Assembly: GCA_051294375.1 (NCBI GenBank)
Contig: CM119265.1
Location: forward strand, 482,457 to 546,456
Length of the DNA stretch: 64,000 nucleotides
Origin: Paraspadella gotoi
Taxonomy: Eukaryota > Chaetognatha
Direction of reading: 5' to 3'
Position numbers and translations under genes: made by a program. Below the pieces are notes generated by a model. The model was given only the letters and a program-made list of their open reading frames with translations. It did no database searches and had not been told where the DNA came from. Shown one piece after another: positions 51,223 to 63,216 of this stretch. The stretch's first letter is position 1; each line of letters opens with the position of its first letter.

Positions 51223-51930
51223 TCTCTCTAATAGAATAAAGAATCTTTCTCTTTTTTTCTTGATTGATTTTTCAGTTGTTAAACCGAATGTTAATTGTGT
51301 CTCCGCGCGAAAATTAAGTTAACACTTCTGCGTCCTCGTAAAATTTGTAAACATTTCGTCGTCGTCGTCGTCGTCGTCGTAGTCTTTCTTTTCATTCAAG
51401 AGGCTTTAATTTAATTATTGTCGGCGTCAGGTCGAGACCGAATATTTCGTCGTCGTCGTCGTCGTCGTCGTCTTCTAGTCGTTTTTCTTTTAATATGTTT
51501 TTTCTTATCGTTTTTTAGTAGTATACACTCATTCTTTGGTTAAAATTAATAGTAAAAAACAAAAAAGTTAACTATCAACTTAACTATAAAGAATTTGGTA
51601 AAAACCCGATTTTTAAAATACATAAATTCTCGTCTTTTTCTTTTGTTTTTATCTTAAATATTAATTACTATTATTATTCTAAGACTTTTTATGTTTCGCG
51701 CTAATATATGATGTTAATTTATGATGTAAATAAAAATTGTTCATTTTTCGTCGTCATCGTCGTCGTCGTCATCGTCGTCATTTAATTCGTTTAAACAAAA
51801 ATAGTTGAGTCTTTAATTTTCAAAAGAAACGAATCAAAGAAAGAAAAGATTAATTTGGTCACGTGATTGAAATTTAAAAAAGTTTGGCGCCAAAAATTCG
51901 CGCAAACGCAAACGATCGTCTGCTGTACAG
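48403..51930. repeat. Microsatellite-rich intergenic region
   Basis: GA tracts at 48761-48791 and 48851-48893. CT tracts at 49258-49312, 49372-49433, 50095-50302 and 51179-51219. A 360-bp GA/GATGGC tract at 50620-50978. GTC runs at 51357-51382 and 51447-51472. AATCTTAATAT-type degenerate units at 50480-50610. ORFs on either strand are repeat artefacts. No gene seen. Confidence 0.8.
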
Positions 51931-51934
51931 ATGC

Positions 51935-52010
51935 GAGAAAACAGACGCAAGAAAACAAATTCAAGAAAACAGATTCAAGAAAACAAATGCAAGAAAACAG
52001 ATGCAAAGAA
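51935..52010. repeat. 14-bp tandem repeat (CAAGAAAACAGATT)n
   Basis: Five to six units of CAAGAAAACA(G/A)AT(T/G). Confidence 0.85.
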
Positions 52011-52061
52011 ACCCAGTACACACTCAAGAAAAATCAGTAAAAGCTACATATTGAAAATAAG

Positions 52062-52470
52062 ATGCCAGTCTTCATTGGAATCGTCCCATGCCAGTTAAGA
52101 TGCCAGTCTTCATTGGTATTGTTCCTTGACAGTAAAGATGCCAGTCTTCATTGGTATCATTCCATGCCAGGTAAGATACCAGTCTTCATTGGAATCGTAA
52201 ATTGCAAGTTGAGATACCAGTCTTCATATGAATCATCCCTTGGCTGTTAAAATGCCAGTCTACATTGGGTTTGTCTCTGCCAGTAGACATACCAGTCTTT
52301 TTTGTGTTCATCCCTTACCCTTATTAATTGGAGCCTTCTCGCATGGCGAATTCGACTTCTGGTTCCATCGCTAACCGGACAATCCGCCACAGAGATTACA
52401 TTTAAGTTGCCAGTCTTTATTGGGATCTTCCATTGCCAGTCCTCATTAAAATTTACCTTTGCCAGTTGAT
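52062..52470. repeat. Irregular TGCCAGTCTTCATTGG repeat
   Basis: Repeats of GCCAGTCTTCATTGGNATCGT at 36-46 bp spacing, the same word family as the 64-bp array at 53152-53490. The LINE fragment separates the two blocks. Confidence 0.8.
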
Positions 52471-52474
52471 TTTG

Positions 52475-53137
52475 ACTTGATGGGCGTTCTTCCTTCGGGG
52501 GACTGCCTCACTCTCAAAGCTGTCATCGTGTTCGCGCTCGATTCGATCTATCAAGATCCATTCTGCAAAGGTTGCATCTAACTCAAACACTTTTGAAAAC
52601 TCTAGCTGCTTCATCATCTCTTTTCGAGATCCTAGCTCTTCCAATGTTTGCTTATATAATGCTATACTCTTTTCCGCAAACGCACTTCCTTTTTGATGAG
52701 TCACTAGCCTTACCACCACATATCTTATAGTGGTTATTCAGGTTTGCCTCCTGAAGGAAAACTTCATTACATTTTCAGCAGACGAAAGACTTCTTCTGAC
52801 TGGATACCTCGTGAATTCTTTTCTTTTGTGTGACAAGACGGTCGCTAGACTTACATTCTTTTCCACAGTAAGAACAATCTAAATTACTTTCTTTTCTCCC
52901 AACATTCCTTGTTATGCTGTCCGCCTTCCACTCATGCCCTAGACTCTTCTCCCATTTTTGGTCTTTTGTCATTTCTCCTATATCACACACATCCAGCCCA
53001 GCCTCTCTTAACATTTTTCTCCAGTAGTGGTGGGACCTTCTGTCCCTTTTACCTTTCAGTTCCCACTTTTCTAGCCCGCTCATCCATCCAAGAATTACAG
53101 CCTTGGCCATTCGGTCATCCTCCATTCTCATCCTCAT
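52475..53137 (-). pseudogene. Decayed 3' end of a non-LTR retrotransposon ORF
   Basis: Two broken minus-strand frames. 53137-52775 reads MEDDRMAKAVILGWMSGLEK, HHYWRKMLREAGLDVCDIGE and CSYCGKECKSSDRL plus KKRIH. After a stop, KCNEVFLQEANLNNHYKICGG continues toward 52475. The W-LEK...YW-KLLREAG stretch followed by C2H2/C2HC fingers is the known C-terminal end of RTE/Jockey-like LINE polymerases in invertebrates. It contains at least one stop and has no RT domain, so it is a dead 5'-truncated copy. Confidence 0.7.
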
Positions 53138-53151
53138 TAAATTTTTATTTT

Positions 53152-53495
53152 GCCAGTTGATATACTAGGCTTTATTGGGATCGTCTATTGCCAGTTCTCA
53201 TTGAAATTTATCCTTGCCAGTTGATATACCAGTTTTTATTGGGATCGTCCATTGCCAGTTCTCATTGAAATTTATCCTTGCCAGTTGATATACCAGTCTT
53301 TATTGGGATCGTCCATTGCCAGTCCTCATTGAAATTTATTCATGCCAGTTGATATACCAGTCTTAATTGGGATCATCCATTGCCAGTTCTCATTGAAATT
53401 TACCCTTGCCAGTTGATATACCAGTCTTTATTGGGATCGTCCATTGCCAGTTCTCATTGAAATTTACCCTTGCCAGTTGATATGCCAGTCATTTT
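53152..53495. repeat. 64-bp tandem repeat
   Basis: GCCAGTTGATATACCAGTC starts at 53152, 53216, 53280, 53344, 53408 and 53472, exactly 64 bp apart. Each unit also has TATTGGGATCGTCCATTGCC and CTCATTGAAATTTA. Confidence 0.92.
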
Positions 53496-53809
53496 TCGCC
53501 ATAACGATGCCTGTCGCCATTTTTTCCACAATTGGCGCCACTGACAAAAATGTCCTCTTTTTTGTCGTCATCGTCTTTGTCGCTGTCTTTCTTTTTGTTG
53601 TGGTCTTACTCCTCTTCCTCTTCCTCCTCCTCCTCTTCCTCATCCTCCTCCTCTTCTTCCTCCTTATTGTCTGGCGCCAGGAACCGATTTTCATTCTTTT
53701 TTCATTCTATTTCTCCAGGGGATTCTTAGCCGTCGTCATGGTCGTCGTTGTCGTCGTCGTTGTCGTCTCGCCATAGCCTCAAGACATTTAATCCAATGTT
53801 GTTCAACTT

Positions 53810-53840
<31 letters not shown>

Positions 53841-53930
53841 AGTTATTCTTGTTACGGTCAATTCTTTTATCTTATTTTGATTTGTGGAATTGATTAATTG
53901 AATGATTTACTTCATGGTTTAATTGCTTTT

Positions 53931-53990
<60 letters not shown>

Positions 53991-54708
53991 AGCACTCGTC
54001 CTCTCTCTTCCTCACACCTAAAATTCTCAAGGCGTCAAATTCTAAAAGTAAAAGAAACGGATGTCAACAAATATTTAGTGGAAAGGAAAACAATTACATG
54101 AAACATCGAATATAAACTTTAATTTGAAAAACATAAAAACAAAGACCAAGCTTAAGATCAAGCAAAAGACAAACAAAAGATCAAGTTAATGACCAAGCTA
54201 AATATGAGAAACAAATGATCTCGAATAATTAAAAAAGAAATAATAATCGCTACAAATTGAAGAAAGTAAATATTGATATATTGAATATTATTTTTCAGCA
54301 CTGCTTTGCGCTTAAGAAAAAAGACAATCTTAAAAAAATCGTTGTTTTTTAACATTTTTAAAAAATTATACCAATTATTAACGCGAATAAATTTGAAGTC
54401 AAAACTTTTTCTTTTTTACTTATTGGTTTATCATTTTATCATTTTAATCATATGTAATTATTATTAACATAATTTTATTACATATCATATTGTATTATAA
54501 TTATTATCGTACATCCACGGAATTTACTATGTGTAAATCATCAAATTGTAATTGAGTATTAATAATCAAAACATTTAATTATGATTGAACAGAGTCACAT
54601 CAAACCAAAAGAAATTATATTAAAAAGACCCTTTTTTAATTATAATTTATAAAAGAACGTGAATGAAAAAACTTAAGAAATAAAACAGAAAATGTATAAA
54701 GTCATCAC

Positions 54709-54745
<37 letters not shown>

Positions 54746-55147
54746 TCTCTCTCTTCTGTTTATTATCCTGGGGTGAAACCCGCTGAGGTTTTCTGAGCTT
54801 CAGTCAATGAGACGAAGGTGTTTCATTTTTTCTTTTCTCTTTTATTCAGACTAATTTTTATTTGCTGTTTTTAAGCGGTTACATTGTTTAATGTACTACT
54901 TCTTCAATCTTCTTTTTTTTTTGAAGAAGAAGAAGAAAAGAAGAAAAAGAAAGAAATAAAGAAAGAAAAAAAAAGAAAGAGAAAAGAGAGAAAGAAAGAA
55001 AAAAAGAAAGAGATAAAAGAGAAATAAAGAAAGAAAAAAAGAAAGAAAGAAAGAAAGAAAGAAAAAAAGAAAGAAAGAGATCAAAGGCAACAGATTATGA
55101 TCTGGGGTTTTGTTCCGCTGGCGCCGTAGATTCAAAATTCTGTCTCC

Positions 55148-55184
<37 letters not shown>

Positions 55185-55655
55185 TCTCTCTCTCTCCTTT
55201 CTTTGAATTAAAATTCTTTTTTGCTCCCATCACGGATTTGGCACTCGATAGAAATTTTTAATAAAACAAATTATTGTAAATATTTTACCGACATCGACAA
55301 AAAAAACTTTTAGTCTATTTTTTATTTTAAAACTAAACTTAAAAAACAAATAAATTAAATGTCTTAACTCTTTTTTTGGGACAAAATATTAATATATTTC
55401 CTGGTGGTAAACAAAGAGACCAGTATTTAATATCAGGGAATAATATAAAGTTTAAAGAAAAATGACAATAAATGATTAAGAAGAAATATTAAGAAACAAA
55501 ACGAATCAAATAAAAAACAAGTTAAACCGATTTTCCTTGTGTCGTAATTATCCTCGACTTAAGACTTAAAATCTCGAAAAAACAAGAGAATTCGTTGTTT
55601 CGCTTTAATTCGTGTGAATCAAATCAAAAACATCGAAAATCCGTCGTCTTTTAAC
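53496..55655. other. Intergenic, simple repeats only
   Basis: CTCCTC tract (53600-53670), GTC runs (53730-53765, 53808-53840), CT tracts (53936-53988, 54711-54753, 55147-55197) and an AAAG/GAAA block (54920-55085). No gene seen. Confidence 0.7.
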
Positions 55656-55661
55656 GATTGA

Positions 55662-55805
55662 CCAATCAGCGACCTTCGCGCGATCATTTCGTCCAATCAG
55701 CGATCTTAGATCGGTTCGTTAGTCCAATCAGCGTTCAGCAGAGTAACTATGAACAACCATTGGCCAATTAGGTGACGAGGATTTCGATCTTCAATCAAGA
55801 CCAAT
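55662..55805. promoter_or_regulatory. Cluster of five CCAAT boxes
   Basis: CCAAT at 55662, 55693, 55724, 55764 and 55801. Four are CCAATCAG or CCAATCA and the first three are exactly 31 bp apart. An inverted ATTGG lies at 55759. This is the usual arrangement of NF-Y target promoters. It lies 1.1 kb upstream of the BMP receptor ATG, so a 5' UTR exon downstream is likely but not visible. Confidence 0.6.
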
Positions 55806-55828
55806 CAGAACGTCGGATTCTGTCACGG

Positions 55829-55875
<47 letters not shown>

Positions 55876-56010
55876 AAGAAAGAGAGAGAGAGAGAGAGAC
55901 GCCGAACCTGACGACGTCGCGACATTGACTGAGAGATTCGTAGACAGAGAGAGAGAGAGAGAGAGAGATAAAAACTTACCCTCACCGAGTGAAAGACTGT
56001 CGCCCGTTTT

Positions 56011-56043
<33 letters not shown>
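55829..56043. repeat. GA microsatellites upstream of the receptor gene
   Basis: Four GA tracts (55829-55866, 55877-55899, 55947-55967, 56011-56041) separated by GC-richer DNA. Possibly transcribed 5' UTR. ORFs here are artefacts. Confidence 0.75.
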
Positions 56044-56046
<3 letters not shown>

Positions 56047-56870
56047 CGACATGATATCGATAAACAATGAATCGGATTTGTATTCGTGGTCAAACTCTTT
56101 CGATTTCCTCACCATAAAAAAATCTCCATGAATTCTTTTGATTCGAAACCTGAAATCTTTAGCGTTGAGTAGTGGTCGCCCTTCTCTTCCTCCTCCTCCT
56201 CCTCCTCCTCCTTATCTTTCCACGAGCTTCGTCCAAGATTTATTATTTTGATTAAACTAAAATCCACTCCGACAATTTAGAATGAAAATCTTGCTATGTT
56301 TTTAATGTTTAGATTTAAAATTGAATTAAAAGCTAAACCTTACCAAATAAAATAAATATAAAATAACTTCTTTTTTGCAGTGTTTATTGACGATTGGAAA
56401 ATATTCAAAATATTTCCAATCAAATAATATTTGATTGGAAAATAAAGTTCATTTTTTATTTCTTTTAAATAATTCAAACTCTCTTTTTTTACAGGAATAT
56501 TTTGAAAATTCGTCTCAACTGGAATACAACAAATAAATCAATACTTTTCAAAAAATAAATCAAATTAATTTACACATTAGAAATTACATATTGCAACAAA
56601 GGATTTTACTTCCCAATGCAAAATATTTTTCTCAAAATGAATCTCGTCCCAAAATAACGAATTAAACTACAAAATTTGATACGAATTATAAAAAAAATCC
56701 GAATTATTATGACGAATTACGATTAAAAAAATATGAACTTAAAATAATAAAATTCACGAACAAAATTTAAAAAAAAATCAATTTTCTTCAATCGAATTTT
56801 CCGTTAATAACGAACTCGTTTTATCCGTCATTCCGCTACTAAGGATCGTCTCCGTCTCTATCTCGCTACA

Positions 56871-59800
56871 ATGTCTTCCTCCATCTATTTCCTTTCCTTT
56901 CTCCTTCTTCCCACTCCATCTCTCTCTCTCTGGTGTTTCTGCGATCCTTGCTCCGGCCCGTTCATGAACGGATCGTGTCAAGCAAAACCAGACTCCAAGT
57001 GCTACGCGTCTATTAAGAAATACTTCGACAAATACACTGGTTGGTCTTATTATCAAAATTCTAAAAACAGTTAATTTCGTAATTAAAGTTATAAGTAATA
57101 AAATAATAATAAAGTTACACCTTTTGATTAAAAAAATAATCGTTTAATTTTTACATACTTTGACATAGAATGATAAGCGACAACTTAAATGTCATTAAAT
57201 GTATGATTTTAAAGACAATGTCTTAAATTTAAAAAAATATATCATTAATCAATTTTAGCCTAAACTTTTGAGAACTTTTATATTTAAATGAAACTTATCT
57301 TTTAATTACAAAAAAAATAACTTTGATAATTTTTTTATATTTCATTAAAAATTTTAAACCGGTCTGAAAGATGATGTAAAAAGTATTAATTAGAATATTA
57401 ATTAAATAAAATTAAATTTAAACAGGTGACTCATTTGATGCATTGGAATTCGGATGTCTGCCTCCTGAAGATTCTTCACAACTTCAGTGCAAAGGAAATC
57501 TAGTTCCGCATAAACAACCGCAGGGCATCGAATGCTGCGATGATGAAGATCTGTGCAATCAGCACTTGCAACCGAAATACAATCAGGTCATTTGATTAGA
57601 TACATATATACAGATATACAGTCGGGTCAAAACTCTGATTTAAAGCATTTTTAGCATTTAAATAATACCATCCAAAACTAGGACGGTACTTAAGAAACCA
57701 GTTTTATTATTATCTGTTAAAGCAGTCATTGATTAACCGATTTACTTTCAGGTCAACACATAGACCTGATGCAGTCCGTAAAGTTATTTCTAAGAAGTTT
57801 GTTTGTTTATAAACTTTTCCATTTTCTACACAGGTCGTATACGCTGGTGATCCAAATTCATCATCTTCATCATCTTCAGCTGCTTCACAAATTGCTCTTC
57901 TTCTCTCAGTGACAATCAGTCTCACTATTCTTGTCTGCACTTTAGTCATTCTTTATCTCAGATACAAGAGGACGCGTCATGAATTCACCAGGTCAGAAGG
58001 TCCAAGGATCGAATCCTGTTATAAAAGAATCTTATTCGTTTTGATTCGTGAAAAGTATGAATTAGTAGGATTGTGTGGGCTCTTTTCCGAGAGTGCCTCA
58101 TTTCTGTTTATACCGGAATATAATTTTGATAATAATAATTAGCCTTAGATTTTAAACTTAAAATCCTAAAGCTCATGCCAAACTTTAATTCTTAACCCTA
58201 ACCGTATCCCCAATTGGTAACCGCAAATCTGGTTTCTAATTTCTATCCTTAACCCTAATCACAAACCAAGTCGCTAGTCTCAATCATTAACCTAATCCTT
58301 ATCCAAATCATTAACAAGTATGTAATTCTCCAAAACGACCCGTCCCCTATGGGCGCCCCGCGGGATGGTCTCACGGGGACGACCCCCAGGGATCTGAAAA
58401 AATTGCTCCTTGGGGCCACCCCAGGGGATCAATGTTTAAGCCATTAGGGGTGACCCATTACAATACCCCCTGGAGGCATCATAATTCTATGCCCTAAGGG
58501 GCTTAAATTGTAAACCTTTTGGGTTTTTTTATTTTTCTATAGTTAATATTTTAACTGATTATCATTCAGTTCCCCCTGGAATAGATTGTCCCACGGGGGG
58601 TCATTCATTCAAAAAATTAATTCAATTCCAAAATTTAGATAAACGAGGGCGTCAAGAAATTTGGCTCAACAGATGTTATTAATTTTTACCGTACTATCTA
58701 AACTATCGAAACTATAAGCCAAAAGTAATAATGTTTTGCCTTTTTAAAATGTAAACCCTTATTAAACGTTGTTATATAATCTATTCACCCCGAGCCACCA
58801 CTTTTTATCATTTCACCCTGTGCCTTAACATTATTTTCTCACTACAGACACCCCGAGTCTTATCTGTCCGGTCACGACGATGATCCTCAGTACATTGGTC
58901 CGGGCGAAACTCTGTCCGAACTCATAGAACAAAGTCAAACCTCTGGTTCTGGGTCCGGACTGCCTCTGCTCGTACAAAGAACGATAGCTAAACAGGTGAA
59001 GAAATTATTAGAGAGAAATAGTAGTTAAATATTTGAATATTGAGAAATAAGTTCGTTAAATATTAACAAGTTTCCGATAGATTTGCTTATTGAAAAACAT
59101 GAACCACATTCTCTCTCCGCTCTTACTCTCTTACTCTCCCTACTTTCTCTTCCCTCTCTCTCCCCCTCCCTCAGATACACCTCGTTCGTTCCATTGGCAA
59201 GGGGCGCTACGGTGAAGTGTGGAAGGGGAAATGGAGAGGAGAATCCGTCGCAGTGAAGATTTTCTTCACGACGGAAGAAGCATCTTGGTTCCGTGAAACC
59301 GAAATCTATCAAACTGTTTTGATGCGACATGAAAACATCTTGGGTTTCATTGCTGCTGACATCAAAGGAACTGGAAGTTGGACGCAATTGTTTCTCATCA
59401 CAGAATATCACGAAAATGGGTCAGTTGCGGGGAAAGAAGAATTCGATTAAGACATAGGCAAAAAAAAAAAAAAATACTCTAGTTGATAAAAGATAAAAAG
59501 TATGAATTTTTTTTATTAGGCTACACAATCTGAAGTTGATACAATTATTGATAGAGCCTTTACATTAATAAATAATTTAACTATCTTTATTTCTGCCTCA
59601 TTTGAAATTTATTTGAAAACATTTACTATAGTTTTTCTTTTAATTTCTTCATTTTCTCTCTTTCTCCCTCCCTCCCCCTCTCTCCCTCTCTCCCTCTCTT
59701 CCTCTCCCTCCCTCTCCTTCTCTTCCTCTCCCTCTCTTCCTCTCCCTCTTTCCCCCTCTCAGTTCCCTCCACGATTATCTTAAATCCCGAGTCCTCGACA

Positions 59801-62800
59801 CGGTAGCGATGGTTCGTCTCGCTCTCACTGCAGCTTCAGGTCTATCTCATCTCCACACAGAAATATACGGGACTCAGGGAAAACCAGCAATTGCTCATCG
59901 GTAAGTGTATCAGATGGTTGAGCCTTTGCAATTTGCTATTGCCTCTCGTTGTGATGTAATGTAATGTTTTTTTTTCAGCGACATTAAATCTAAAAATATT
60001 CTCGTGAAACGAAATGGAGCGGCCTGCATTGCTGACTTTGGCCTTGCAGTCAGGTATGTGATTGTCTCGTATTGGGTATTGGGCATGTGTTGGGCATTAA
60101 GGCATTGTCAATAAGTTACATACGAAAAATCTAAAAGTCAATTATGAACAACATACCATCAGTGAACATTAATTTGTAAAAAAAATAAAATAAGCTTTTC
60201 TTAATTTTGATTGCAGATTTGAATTCTTCGTCAAAAGTTGATAGAAGAAAGTATAAATCATTTTTAAAAATTCTTTCATTTAGTGGGTTTAAATTAAAAA
60301 AACTATATTTAATATATAAAAAGTTAATTTTCAGCTTAAAATATAGCTTTTTCTAATTTTTAACCCACTTAATGAGTGAATTTTTTAAAAAGAGTTATAT
60401 TTCTTTTTATCAACTTTTTTTTACGAATTCCAATCTGCAAAAAAATCTTAGAAAAAACTGTTTTGAAATTTTAACATTTATTAGTTTAGTACTAGTATAA
60501 ATATGGCCTACTGCGTAAATTGTAAAATTTATTATAATTTTTTTTATTACATAAATGTTCATTAATATAATGTTGTTCGTTCCTCACTTTTAGAATTTTA
60601 ATTAAAGTTAAATTTAGAAATTTTACTACGCCTTAATGGTCAATTGATTCTACTTAATGAGATAGTATTATTTTATATCCTAACGATGATTGTTGATTAA
60701 TATCTCCATTCCACCTTTAGTTGCGCCGCGAGTACTCGCGGAGCAACTCTGTCATTTTTCGGTCGGTCGGTCGGTATGTCTGTCCGTCGTTCTGTCCTAC
60801 AATACGTTAAAAATGCTCATAACTTTCATATAATTGGTTGTTCAATGATCATTTATTAAGAAAGGAAAATCTTCAAATTTAAGTGACTTATTGCGCCGCC
60901 TTCAGGAAATCCTAAAACTGTAAAAAACAAAAGACGTATTCCGATGGAGTGCGTGTCATAAATTCATAAATACCCATATTATGATAATTCATCTGTCTCC
61001 TTTTATTTAGGTACATGTCTGATTCCAACGAAGTGGACATTTCCCCAAACACCCGACAAGGAACGAAACGCTACATGGCACCAGAAGTCTTAAGCGAAAC
61101 TCTTAATAGATCATCTTTTGATTCTTATAAAACAGCGGACATGTACTCATTTGGATTAGTGCTATGGGAGATCGCGAGAAGGTGAGAGAGGGAGTGAGAG
61201 AAAAGGAGAGAGAGAGAGAGAGAGAAGTAAGGAAGAGAGTGCGAGAGATAGGGGAGAGAGAGGTTAAAGGGAGGGAGAGAGAGAACGCTGGTATAAAAGA
61301 AAAGAAATACATAGATGACTGGTTTTTATTGAGAGATAAAAAGAAAATGCGAGAGGAGTCTAGATTTAGGAATCATTAGTTTTAAATAATTAATGATTAA
61401 TATTAAATAAATGTTTATAGATGCGTCTGCGGTGGAATTGTTGATGATTATCAACTGCCTTACCATGATGTCGTTTCGACTGATCCAAGTTTTGACGACA
61501 TGAAAAAGGTAAGTTAGTTTGGATACAAAGATGGTCACTGCTAAGGTAGAAATGGTTACCAAATGATTTAATAATTTAGGTTTAGGCTGGCTCTCATGAG
61601 TTAAATCATATATACCTGTTTCAAAATATTAATATAGTAAAAACCTGTAATAGCTTGAAGTGAAAGTTTGAAATCAAAATTTATAAAATAAATCTTGAAA
61701 ACTATACTATTGATAAATCATAATCTGTATTTTTCTTTTTTATTTTTATGGTATCCCAGTCAGCTTATTTTGTATAATAAGGCATAGTAAAATTTCTAAA
61801 TTTAAAATTCTAAAAGTGAGGAACGAACAACATTATACTAATGAACATTTACGTATAAAAAAATTTATAAATTTTATAATTTACGCAGTAGGCCATATTT
61901 ATACTAGTACTAATCCAATAAATGTTAAAATTTCAAAACAGTTTTTTCTAATATTTTTTTGCAGATTTGGATTCGTCATAAAAAGTCGATAAAAAAAATA
62001 TAACTCTTTTTGAAAAATTCTTTCATTAAGTGGGTCAAAAATTAAAAAAAAGCTATATTTTTAGCTGAAAATTAATTTTTTATATTTTAAAAATTTTAAA
62101 AATGATTTATATTTTCTTATATCAACTTTTGACAAGGAATTTAAATCTGCAATCAAAATTAAGAAAAGCCTATTTTGAAATTTTTCGATTTTATAATAAT
62201 ATATATATATATAAATATAGCCTACTGCAAAAATTAAAAAACATAAAATTAATTTTTTTTACAAATTAATGTTCACTGATGGTATGTTGTTCATAATTGC
62301 CTTTTAGAATTTCTGTACTTAACTTTCACCACGCTCTATTGTATAATATATATAATGTCAAAATTTCCAAATTTTTTTTTTAAATTCTGAAGACAGATAC
62401 AGATTCCTTAAAAAAGTTTGTTTTTTGCAAAGATTAATATTTTCTTATTTTTTTAAGCAGAAAATTAAAAAACGGTATCTTAAATATGTATAGTTTTTTG
62501 ATATTTTTGACCACTTTAAAATAATTTTTAAAAATAAGTTAACTTTCTTTTATTAACTTTATGCAAGGAATTCAAAACCGGTTTTGAAATTCAATTCCTC
62601 TTTTGAAATTTTAACCTATTATTTTGGTATTAAAAAATAAAAAAAAAAATTTACTTATTAATATACATAAATATAGCTTACTGGGGCCTAGTAATGGATA
62701 AAGTTTTTAAATAAATATATCAAAGTATTGTTATGGGTTTTATTATTTTCACGTCATTCTACCCTGCAAGTTTTTAATGTGTTGTCTTAACTTTATTTAA

Positions 62801-63216
62801 CATATTTTTTTAAACTTTTTTCCCCCTCTTTCTCCCTCTTCGCTCTCTATTTTTTCTCTCTCCCACTCTCTCTACCCCCTATCTCTCTCTCTCACTGTTC
62901 TCTCTCTCCCTCTCTCCCCCTCTTCCCCTCTCTCTCACTATTCTCTCTCTCTTCCCCTCACTCCTACCTCTCTCTCCCTTCCCCTCACTCCTACCTCTCT
63001 CTCCCTTTCCCCTTTTCCCATTATCAGGTTGTCTGTATAGAGAAAATCCGTCCGTCCATCCCCAACAGATGGCAGAGCGACGAATACATGCGTCTCATGG
63101 CGAAATTGATGTCTGAATGTTGGCATCCCAATCCAGCGGCAAGACTCACTGCGTTAAGAGTCAAAAAAACTCTTAGCAAATTGGAACAGGGCTGGGATTT
63201 TAAGGTTAACGTTTGA
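56871..63216 (+). CDS. bmpr1: BMP type I receptor serine/threonine kinase (513 aa, ten exons)
   Basis: Exons: 56871-57039, 57426-57586, 57834-57991, 58848-58995, 59175-59419, 59763-59900, 59979-60053, 61011-61181, 61421-61508, 63028-63216. All have GT/AG borders and phases join. Signal peptide [20 protein letters not shown]; three-finger ectodomain with [14 protein letters not shown] and [13 protein letters not shown] segment [22 protein letters not shown] box [19 protein letters not shown] (about 194-212); kinase with GKGRYGEV, Lys240 in VAVK, HRD Asp341 and DFG Asp359; L45 loop [11 protein letters not shown], which selects Smad1/5-type partners in BMPR1A/B and Thickveins. It binds BMP ligands with a type II receptor at the plasma membrane. 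It matches Thickveins/BMPR1 better than activin or Saxophone types. The exon 1 donor ACACTG|GTTGGT is weak but gives the family's exact spacing. Start: only ATG giving a signal peptide. Confidence 0.95.
60131..60593 (+). mobile_element. Foldback MITE in intron 7 of the BMP receptor gene
   Basis: About 463 bp with TIRs CTAAAAGTCAATTATGAACA and (inverted) CTAAAAGTGAGGAACGAACA. The interior is itself largely palindromic (for example AGTGGGTTTAAATT against AATTTTTAACCCACT). Inverted relative to 61810-62307. Confidence 0.75.
60715..60800. repeat. 16-bp palindrome plus TCGG repeats in intron 7
   Basis: CCGCGAGTACTCGCGG at 60726-60741 is followed by (TCGG)4 and TCTGTCCGTCGTTCTGTCC, the same tract type as in the dispersed repeats at 22368, 25670 and 37690. 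Confidence 0.65.
61810..62307 (-). mobile_element. Foldback MITE in intron 9 of the BMP receptor gene
   Basis: About 498 bp, the reverse complement of 60131-60593 with the same CTAAAAGT...CTTTTAG ends. Possible 4-bp AATT duplication at both borders. Confidence 0.75.

Noticed and set aside
53152-53495. 64-bp repeats considered as a CRISPR-like array
   Set aside because: Eukaryotic context and near-identical whole units with no unique spacers, so it is an ordinary satellite-type tandem repeat.
57060-57074. Alternative exon 1 donor of the receptor at AAAACA|GTTAAT
   Set aside because: Phase-compatible, but it would add ten residues between the [14 protein letters not shown] and FGCLPPED blocks, whose spacing with the 57039 donor equals that of Thickveins.
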